From: CAWDPQ01 sp049642465
GTDB taxonomy: Bacteria; Acidobacteriota; Vicinamibacteria; Vicinamibacterales; 2-12-FULL-66-21
Direction of reading: 5' to 3'
Length of the DNA: 12,026 bases
NCBI GenBank assembly: GCA_049642465.1
Contig: JBAROV010000069.1
Span: 1 to 12,026, forward strand
The position numbers and the translations under genes are program-made. Each line of letters begins with the position of its first letter. Within the stretch, counting starts at the first letter, position 1. The notes beneath the pieces were generated by a model, which saw nothing but the letters and a program-made list of their open reading frames with translations, was not told where the DNA came from and made no database searches. Shown piece after piece: positions 5,244-11,299 of this stretch.

Positions 5244-7849
5244 TCGCGCGCGTCTCCAGCCGGCGTGGCATCGTCAAAGTCCAGTTCGACGAGCATGGGG
5301 ACAGGTTTCTCGAGAAACTCGAGTCGATCGGCACCCGCGGCACTGCGCAAGTCCACGTCGAGACGTTCCAACATGGCGAGGTCACGGACCTCGCCATGAA
5401 TGCGCGCGACCTGGATACGGGTTTTGCCGGGTCGCTTGGTCAGCGATTTGATGCGGCGAATCTCGCCCAGCACCTCGACGGCCTTGTCGAGCGCATGCCG
5501 GGCGTCCGGATCGGGAGCGGCCACACCTTCGACCTCGTCCACGGTGGGCCAGCGCGCGGCGTGTACGGATCCCGGTTGCCACCACGACCACACTTCTTCT
5601 GTCACAAACGGCAGGTACGGCGCAAACATACGGTTTAGAACAGACAGCGCGCAGAGGAGCGTCGCGTTCGCCGAACCCGCAGCCTCGGCGCCGTGATCGC
5701 CATAACGCCGGGACTTCACCATTTCCAGGTAGTAGTCGCACAGTGACCAGAAAAATGTTTCGGTGATTTGAAGTGCTCGGGCGTAGTCGTACTCGTCGAG
5801 TGCGCGCGTCGAATCGTCGACCAGTCGCCCGAGCGCGGTCAGCAGGCCGCGATCGAGCAGGTGCGTCACCCGCCCTGACGGTTCGGGTTTTCCCAGCACA
5901 AATTTCGAGGCATTGAGAAATTTGATCGCCAGCCGACGGCCGACGCGCATCTGTCCCGGATCAAACGCCGTGTCAGTGCCTGGACGTCCGCTCGCCGCCC
6001 AATACCGCACGCCATCCGAGCCGTGTTCCTCCAGCAGGGCCATCGGTGTGACGACGTTTCCCTTCGACTTCGACATCTTTTTCCGGTCGGGATCGAGCAC
6101 CCATCCAGAAATCGCCGCATGCTTCCACGGCAAGGTGCCGTGCTCGAGTTCCGACCGCAACATCGTCGAAAAGAGCCAGGTGCGGATGATGTCGTGCGCC
6201 TGCGGGCGGACATCCATCGGAAATACCCGCGTGAACAGATCGTCGTCTTCCTGCCACCCGCTGGCCACCTGTGGGCTCAACGACGAGGTGGCCCACGTGT
6301 CCATGATGTCGGGATCTCCGGTGAAGCCGCCAGGCTTGTTGCGACGATCGGCGCGGTAACCATCCGGAACATCCGTGGAAGGATCCACCGGCAGTCGAGA
6401 TTCGTCCGGCAGCAGACAGGCATCGTAATCGACGCTGCCATCCTCGCGCACCCCGTACCACACGGGGAACGGCACACCGAAAAAGCGCTGCCGGCTGATG
6501 CACCAATCGCCGGCCAGACCGTTGATCCAGTTTTCGAGGCGGGCCTGCATGTATGCCGGATGCCAGCGAAGTTCGCGGCCGCGTTCCAACAAGCGCTCGC
6601 GGAACTCCATGGTCTTGATGAACCACTGACGGCTGGTGACGATCTCGAGCGGCCGATCGCCTTTCTCGTAAAACTTGACAGCGTGAGTGATGGGTCGGGG
6701 ATCCCCAACCAGATCGCCGCTGTCCTTCAGCAGGTCCACGATACGTACGCGTGCTTTGACGGCAGACAGTCCAGTGAGCTGATCGTAGTGCTGCTGGGCG
6801 CGTGCGACGTCCACCGATTCCCAACCCGCATCACCCCACGTGATGGGCCGCAGCGCTCCGTTCGGCTGAATCACCGCGCGGACGGGCAGCGATAACTCAC
6901 GCCACCAGGTGACGTCGGTGATGTCGCCGAACGTGCAAATCATCGCGACGCCGGATCCTTTTTCTGGATCCGCCAGCGCGTGAGCCTTGACCGGCACGCG
7001 CACGCCAAAGAGCGGTGTCGTGACGTCGGTTCCAAACAGTCCACGATACCGTTCGTCCTCGGGGTGTGCGACGAGGGCGACGCAGGCTGGGATCAACTCC
7101 GGCCGTGTTGTTTCGATGTAGATCGGTTCCCCATCCGGACGCATGAATCGGATCCGGTGGTATGCGCCGGGCTGCTCGCGATCCTCGAGTTCTGCCTGGG
7201 CCACCGCGGTCCGGAAGTCGACGTCCCAGAGCGTCGGCGCCTCGAGCTGATAGACCTGACCGCGCGCGAGCAGCCGCAGGAACGAGAGCTGAGAAATACG
7301 TTGTGCCCGCGGGCCAATCGTGGCGTAGGTCATCGACCAATCGACCGAGAGCCCAAGGTGACGCCACAGATGCTCGAACGCCTTTTCGTCTTCCGCGGTC
7401 AGCTGCTCGCACAGCTTGATGAAGTTCGGCCGGGAAACCGCAACAGGTCCTTTCCCGCCCTTGTCCCCCTTCGTCAACGGCGGCACAAACGACGGATCGT
7501 AGGGCAAGGAGGGATCGCATCTCACGCCGAAGTAGTTCTGGACCCGACGCTCGGTCGGCAGCCCGTTGTCGTCCCAGCCCATCGGGTAAAAGACCGCACG
7601 GCCCCGCATGCGGTGAAAACGCGCGACGACGTCCGTGTGGGTGTAGGAAAAGACATGGCCGACGTGCAGAGAACCACTGACGGTCGGCGGTGGTGTATCG
7701 ATGGAAAAAATCCTGTCGCGCGGCTGCGCCCGATCGAAGCGGTACAGACCGGATTCTTCCCAGCGTGCTGCCCACTTGGCTTCGAGACCTTCGAGTGCAG
7801 GCTTCTCCGGAACGGAAATAGGGTGTGTCAGGTCGAGGCCTTCCGCCAT
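5240..7849 (-). CDS. valS: Valine--tRNA ligase, type 2 (actinobacterial/archaeal-like form)
   Basis: This 869-residue class I synthetase charges tRNA-Val and edits mischarged threonine. HVGH (62-65) is the HIGH signature and KMSKS is at 591-595. The editing domain includes TTRPEL (247-252). The segment GWDDNGLPTERR (91-102) and the following VRCDPSLPYD mark the type 2 ValS seen in actinobacteria and related to archaeal enzymes, unlike the E. coli form. A Lys/Gly-rich stretch, PPLTKGDKGGKG (123-134), resembles translated dispersed repeats. The protein is shorter than E. coli ValS (about 950 residues) and ends with only a short tail. It starts 14 bases after the response regulator stop with no clear Shine-Dalgarno, and ends in a four-base overlap with nadC. 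Complete, with no frameshift. Confidence 0.96.
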   Translation of the reverse strand: MAEGLDLTHPISVPEKPALEGLEAKWAARWEESGLYRFDRAQPRDRIFSIDTPPPTVSGSLHVGHVFSYTHTDVVARFHRMRGRAVFYPMGWDDNGLPTERRVQNYFGVRCDPSLPYDPSFVPPLTKGDKGGKGPVAVSRPNFIKLCEQLTAEDEKAFEHLWRHLGLSVDWSMTYATIGPRAQRISQLSFLRLLARGQVYQLEAPTLWDVDFRTAVAQAELEDREQPGAYHRIRFMRPDGEPIYIETTRPELIPACVALVAHPEDERYRGLFGTDVTTPLFGVRVPVKAHALADPEKGSGVAMICTFGDITDVTWWRELSLPVRAVIQPNGALRPITWGDAGWESVDVARAQQHYDQLTGLSAVKARVRIVDLLKDSGDLVGDPRPITHAVKFYEKGDRPLEIVTSRQWFIKTMEFRERLLERGRELRWHPAYMQARLENWINGLAGDWCISRQRFFGVPFPVWYGVREDGSVDYDACLLPDESRLPVDPSTDVPDGYRADRRNKPGGFTGDPDIMDTWATSSLSPQVASGWQEDDDLFTRVFPMDVRPQAHDIIRTWLFSTMLRSELEHGTLPWKHAAISGWVLDPDRKKMSKSKGNVVTPMALLEEHGSDGVRYWAASGRPGTDTAFDPGQMRVGRRLAIKFLNASKFVLGKPEPSGRVTHLLDRGLLTALGRLVDDSTRALDEYDYARALQITETFFWSLCDYYLEMVKSRRYGDHGAEAAGSANATLLCALSVLNRMFAPYLPFVTEEVWSWWQPGSVHAARWPTVDEVEGVAAPDPDARHALDKAVEVLGEIRRIKSLTKRPGKTRIQVARIHGEVRDLAMLERLDVDLRSAAGADRLEFLEKPVPMLVELDFDDATPAGDARE

Positions 7850-7863
7850 AACGACGCGGGAGC

Positions 7864-8991
7864 TTATGCGTTCGACCGTTTGATGCGGTCGATTTCTTCG
7901 CGTACCAGGCGCTCGGCGACGTCAATCACCGTCTGCCGCATGTCCTCGTCTTGAAGACGATCGAGCACCCGTCTCACGATATCTTCTACGATCTCGGGGC
8001 TCGGCGTGGCAGGGGCGGCGGCACGCGGCCGGGCGAGGGGAATCGCCTGCCCGTGCTCCGCAGCCAGCAAAGTGGCGAATGCTTCCGCCAGAGAAATCTG
8101 CTGAACCGGAGGCTGTGTCGTCCTCGAGGCTGGCGAGGCCACCGCGCCTGGTGCGCTATCCCCTGGCGTTTGGTCAACAGCCGGATGGGTCGATGGTGGC
8201 GCGGGCACCACAGCCGCAGGCGGTGCGTGAGGAACTGGCGCGACTGCGGGCTGCTGCGCCGGTAAGACTGGGATTGCAGCCGGCGCATGAACGATAGGGG
8301 TCGGCAGACTGGCAGCCGGCCGCTGTGCGTCGCCAGCAAGGTCGGGATCCCAGTTCGCGAAATCTTCTACGGTGGCGGGCCGTGAGGGCTCAACAGCCGA
8401 CGCCGCTGGAGGCGCCGCCACCGGAGACGCGCCGTTCCCGGAAGCTGCCGGGGCGGCGGGCTCACCACCCAAGGTCGCAAATGCCGCATCCAGGCGGTCG
8501 AAATAATCTTCGAGTGAGTCGTTCGTTTTCGCGTTTGGCGGGTGCGCGGCGAACGGATCGAGTTCGGGCGCCGCGGGCTGCGCCTGCGATGTCGTGGAGT
8601 CGGAATGTGCGCCGGACTTCCGCCCAGCAAGTAGATCTTTGACGCGGTTGATAACCATTTGCGGCTCAAAAGGTTTGACGAGAACGCCATCGCACCCCAC
8701 AGCGCGAGCGCGAGTCTCGTCGATTGGCTCGAACGCACCCGTCAACAGCAGTACCGGAATATGCGCCAGGTGCGGCTGGCTCTTGACGAACGCTGCCACC
8801 TCGTACCCGTCGCGCTCCGGCATCCCGACATCCGCCAAGACGATATCGGGACGATCCGCCTGGATCCGATCGATCGCGTGCTTGCCATCACCGACGGCGA
8901 ACACCTGCACGTCCTCTTCAGCGAATGTCAGCTCGATCACCCGCTGAATGGTCACGCTGTCGTCGGCAAGCAGCAGTTTGTGGCCCATCAT
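7864..8991 (-). CDS. Response regulator with N-terminal receiver domain, Pro/Ala-rich linker and C-terminal helical segment
   Basis: This 375-residue cytoplasmic signalling protein has a receiver domain at about 4-122. It carries the acidic pair Asp10/Asp11, phosphoacceptor Asp54 in VLADVGMP, Thr84 in LLLTGAF, and Lys106 in VKPFEP, so it should be phosphorylatable. Residues about 125-329 form a low-complexity Pro/Ala-rich linker, probably disordered. The last 46 residues (330-375) are an amphipathic helical segment beginning EIVEDIVRRVLDRL and ending in a basic tail. No DNA-binding or enzymatic output domain is visible. Similar receiver-linker-helix proteins occur in Acidobacteria and Myxococcus-like deltaproteobacteria (from memory). 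Two ATGs stand in tandem at the start; the first has AGGG upstream. It follows the mutase small subunit by one base, which suggests cotranscription. No histidine kinase is in the window; its partner is unknown. Confidence 0.85.
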   Translation of the reverse strand: MMGHKLLLADDSVTIQRVIELTFAEEDVQVFAVGDGKHAIDRIQADRPDIVLADVGMPERDGYEVAAFVKSQPHLAHIPVLLLTGAFEPIDETRARAVGCDGVLVKPFEPQMVINRVKDLLAGRKSGAHSDSTTSQAQPAAPELDPFAAHPPNAKTNDSLEDYFDRLDAAFATLGGEPAAPAASGNGASPVAAPPAASAVEPSRPATVEDFANWDPDLAGDAQRPAASLPTPIVHAPAAIPVLPAQQPAVAPVPHAPPAAVVPAPPSTHPAVDQTPGDSAPGAVASPASRTTQPPVQQISLAEAFATLLAAEHGQAIPLARPRAAAPATPSPEIVEDIVRRVLDRLQDEDMRQTVIDVAERLVREEIDRIKRSNA

Positions 8992-8992
8992 C

Positions 8993-9412
8993 CTAGGTCT
9001 GACCCTGAGGTTCTTCGACGCGATCGCGAACGTTCACTTTGATGAAGTCGATGATCTCCTGCATCGGACTCCCGGGCAGGAAGATCCCGCGAACGCCAAT
9101 CTCGCGTAGCTTCGGGATATCGACATCCGGGATGATCCCGCCGACGAGCACGAGCACATCGTCCAGGCCGCGCTCGTGGAGCAGCGTCATCACGCGAGGG
9201 CAGATGTGCATGTGCGCGCCGGACAAGATCGACAACCCGATCACGTCGGCGTCCTCCTGCAGCGCAGCCGCAACGATCTGTTCTGGCGTCTGTCGCAGGC
9301 CCATGTAGATGACTTCCATCCCCGCATCGCGCAACGCACGGGCGATCACCTTCGCGCCACGATCGGGGCCGTCGAGACCGGGCTTGGCGATGACGACGCG
9401 GATTTTTCGCAT
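8993..9412 (-). CDS. Cobalamin-binding small subunit of a B12-dependent acyl-CoA mutase, with altered axial-ligand motif
   Basis: This 139-residue protein is a stand-alone B12-binding domain matching the C-terminal domain of methylmalonyl-CoA mutase and the small subunit of isobutyryl-CoA mutase. The three-part cobalamin signature is nearly complete: KPGLDGPDRGAK (10-21), SIL (61-63, the SxL element) and GG (91-92). In the first part the usual DxHxxG reads D14-G-P16-D-R-G19, so the His that coordinates cobalt from below is Pro (codon CCC at 9367-9365; CAC would be His). The rest of the fold looks intact. The ATG has no recognisable Shine-Dalgarno sequence; the upstream gap is repeat-rich. It lies between the large subunit and a response regulator. 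A sequencing error is possible and would need one base. Confidence 0.9.
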   Translation of the reverse strand: MRKIRVVIAKPGLDGPDRGAKVIARALRDAGMEVIYMGLRQTPEQIVAAALQEDADVIGLSILSGAHMHICPRVMTLLHERGLDDVLVLVGGIIPDVDIPKLREIGVRGIFLPGSPMQEIIDFIKVNVRDRVEEPQGQT

Positions 9413-9413
9413 G

Positions 9414-9496
9414 AGCCAGTTACCAGTAGCCAGTTACCCGTAGCCAGTAGTCCGTTGCCCGCCGATTCCAGCCTGCAAACTGGCAACTGGAAACTG
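9414..9496. repeat. CAGTTACC-type direct and inverted repeats between mutase subunit genes
   Basis: Three tandem 14-base units, AGCCAGTTACCAGT (9414-9427), AGCCAGTTACCCGT (9428-9441) and AGCCAGTAGTCCGT (9442-9455), are followed after a spacer by AACTGGCAACTGG (9478-9490) and AAACTG (9491-9496). The later block is the reverse complement of CCAGTAGCCAGTT (9423-9435) at 12 of 13 positions, so the transcript could form a hairpin with a 42-base loop. This fills nearly all of the 88 bases between the two mutase genes and abuts the start codon of the small subunit. It resembles short dispersed intergenic repeats rather than a gene. Confidence 0.8.
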
Positions 9497-9500
9497 CCGA

Positions 9501-11168
9501 CTAAATCAGGGGTACCTCCTCGTACTCCCCCCAGACTTCCCGCAGGGCGTCGCACATTTCGCCAACCGTGGCATATGCGCGAACGCAGTCGAGCAGCGGA
9601 TACATCGTGTTCCCCTGCCCTTTGGCCGTCTGCCGCAGTCGGTCGAGCGAGGCCCGGACGGCTTCGTGGTCACGGGTCCGGCGCAGGCGTTCGAGCCTCA
9701 CGATCTGAGTATCGGCCGTTGACTCGTCAATGTAGAGGATCGGGACCGGCGGCTCGCCTTCCTGCACGAAATCGTTGACGCCGACGACTATCTTGTCCCG
9801 TTTTTCGACAGCCTGCTGGAATCTGTAGGAGGCTTCTGCAATCTCTTTCTGCGGGTACCCCTCCTCGATCGCCTCGACCATCCCACCGAGACGGTCGATC
9901 TGGTGGAAGTAGTCCTTGGCCTCGCGCTCCATGTCGAGGGTCAAGCGCTCCAGAAAATAGGCCCCCCCGAGCGGATCGACAACGTTGGCGACACCGGTTT
10001 CGTGGGCAATGATTTGCTGCGTGCGGAGCGCGAGGGTCGCAGCCTCTTCCGTGGGGAGTGCGAGTGCTTCATCCAGTGAATTTGTGTGCAACGAATTCGT
10101 GCCGCCGAGCACGCCAGCCAAGGCCTGCAACGCGGTTCTCACGACGTTGTTGTACGGCTGCTGCGCAGTGAGCGAAACGCCAGCCGTCTGGGTATGGAAC
10201 CGCAGCTTCCAGGATCGTTCGTCGCGCGCGCCAAAACGGTCTCGCATGACCTCGGCCCACAGTTTTCGAGCAGCGCGAAACTTGGCGATTTCCTCGAAGA
10301 AGTCGCTGTGCGAATTGAAGAAGAACGAGATTCGTGGTGCGAACTGGTCGACGTCGAGGCCGGCATCGATTCCGTACTGCACGTATTCGATGCCATCCCG
10401 AATTGTGAACGCGAGCTCCTGCAGCGCGGTCGCGCCAGCCTCCCGGATGTGATACCCGCTGACCGACACGGTATTCCAGCGCGGAACTTCCTTGGCGCAG
10501 AACGCAAAGACATCCGTGATGAGTCGCATCGACTCGCGCGGCGGGTAGATGTATTCCTTTTGAGCGATGAATTCCTTGAGGATGTCGTTCTGGATTGTGC
10601 CGGAAAGACCCTTCCAGTCGGCGCCTTGCTTTTCCGCGACGACGAGATACATCGCGAAGATCATCGGCGCCGGCGAGTTGATCGTCATCGACGTCGTGAT
10701 GTCTGCGAGGCGGATGCCGTCGAAGAGTCGCTCCATGTCGGCCAGCGACACAACGCTGACGCCGCATTTGCCGACTTCACCGAGCGACAGTGGGTGGTCC
10801 GGATCGCGACCCATCAGCGTCGGCAGATCGAAGGCCACGCTCAGCCCTGTCCCGCCGGCCTCCAGCAGCGCCCGATATCGCTGATTGGTTTCCTCCGGCG
10901 TACCAAAACCCGCAAACTGCCTCATCGTCCAGAGCTTGCCGCGGTAACCCGTCGGATGAATGCCTCGCGTGTAAGGGAATATTCCGGGGTTGCTTAAATC
11001 GCGGTTGTAGTCAAGGCCGGAGAGATCGTCGGGTGTGTACAGCCGCTCGATCGAACGGCCTGAGATGGTTGTGAACGGGGTGTCGCGCTCAGGGGACTTT
11101 TTGAGCGTCGGCTCGAGCACCTCACGCTCCCAGCGTCCCTTTTCCGTCTCGGCCGTGAAGCTCTTCAT
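9501..11168 (-). CDS. B12-dependent acyl-CoA mutase large subunit (methylmalonyl-CoA mutase family, isobutyryl-CoA mutase-type active site)
   Basis: This 555-residue protein is the substrate-binding TIM-barrel half of an adenosylcobalamin-dependent carbon-skeleton mutase; the cobalamin domain is encoded separately just downstream. Clear family segments are SVAFDLPTLMGRD (110-122), TTSMTINS (158-165), GTIQNDILKEF (190-200), SGYHIREAGAT (237-247, with the catalytic-site Tyr239 and His240), TAGVSLTAQQPYNNVVRT (328-345) and GGTNSLHTN (355-363). At the two positions known to set substrate choice it has Phe85 (WTMRQFAGFG) and Gln203 (EFIAQKE). Isobutyryl-CoA mutase has Phe and Gln there, methylmalonyl-CoA mutase Tyr and Arg, and 2-hydroxyisobutyryl-CoA mutase Ile and Gln. 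A database would probably label it methylmalonyl-CoA mutase. The ATG lies just after a TATAAT box, suggesting a nearly leaderless transcript. No MeaB-type chaperone or epimerase gene is in view. Confidence 0.93.
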   Translation of the reverse strand: MKSFTAETEKGRWEREVLEPTLKKSPERDTPFTTISGRSIERLYTPDDLSGLDYNRDLSNPGIFPYTRGIHPTGYRGKLWTMRQFAGFGTPEETNQRYRALLEAGGTGLSVAFDLPTLMGRDPDHPLSLGEVGKCGVSVVSLADMERLFDGIRLADITTSMTINSPAPMIFAMYLVVAEKQGADWKGLSGTIQNDILKEFIAQKEYIYPPRESMRLITDVFAFCAKEVPRWNTVSVSGYHIREAGATALQELAFTIRDGIEYVQYGIDAGLDVDQFAPRISFFFNSHSDFFEEIAKFRAARKLWAEVMRDRFGARDERSWKLRFHTQTAGVSLTAQQPYNNVVRTALQALAGVLGGTNSLHTNSLDEALALPTEEAATLALRTQQIIAHETGVANVVDPLGGAYFLERLTLDMEREAKDYFHQIDRLGGMVEAIEEGYPQKEIAEASYRFQQAVEKRDKIVVGVNDFVQEGEPPVPILYIDESTADTQIVRLERLRRTRDHEAVRASLDRLRQTAKGQGNTMYPLLDCVRAYATVGEMCDALREVWGEYEEVPLI

Positions 11169-11176
11169 CCCCGGTC

Positions 11177-11182
11177 ATTATA
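11177..11182 (-). promoter_or_regulatory. Candidate -10 box (TATAAT) for the mutase operon
   Basis: The minus strand reads TATAAT, ending eight bases before the ATG of the large mutase subunit. A start site about seven bases further on would fall within a few bases of the ATG, so the message would have almost no leader. No good -35 hexamer stands 16-18 bases upstream and no Shine-Dalgarno precedes the ATG. The perfect -10 match in GC-rich DNA is the main support. Confidence 0.45.
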
Positions 11183-11261
11183 GCCCGCAGAGCTTCTAAA
11201 TCCTGCCATCTGATTGAAAGATTGGACGTTCGGGGGAAAGCCAGGAAGGACCGAATCGAAC

Positions 11262-11290
11262 CGGGTGACGCCCTCAGAGGGCGCCACCCG
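11262..11290 (-). terminator. Terminator-like hairpin after the collagen-like gene
   Basis: CGGGTGACGCCCTC (11262-11275) and GAGGGCGCCACCCG (11277-11290) are complementary at 13 of 14 positions (one A-C mismatch), forming a very stable stem that begins nine bases past the collagen-like gene's stop. No U-tract follows on the minus strand, so it may stop transcription inefficiently or protect the 3' end instead. The rest of the 131-base interval to the mutase start holds only the TATAAT box. Confidence 0.5.
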
Positions 11291-11299
11291 ACAACCAGG

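Noticed and set aside
6952..6972. Perfect inverted repeat CGGATCC / GGATCCG with a T-rich loop
   Set aside because: It is inside valS and is explained by codons for the DPEKGSGV segment of the editing domain, so it is probably coincidental and not a terminator.
6980..7954. 324-codon open frame on the plus strand
   Set aside because: It is antisense to valS and runs into the response regulator end; no ribosome site or recognisable domain.
9414..9496. Possible CRISPR array
   Set aside because: The three 14-base units are directly adjacent without spacers, too short and degenerate for CRISPR repeats, and no cas gene is present.
9346..9555. Minus-strand 69-codon frame with LLATGNWLLVTGS-like peptide
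   Set aside because: This is the translation of the CAGTTACC-type DNA repeat and out of frame with both mutase genes; not a plausible gene.
10086..10997. 303-codon open frame on the plus strand
   Set aside because: It is antisense to the strongly conserved mutase large subunit; its translation shows no known motif.
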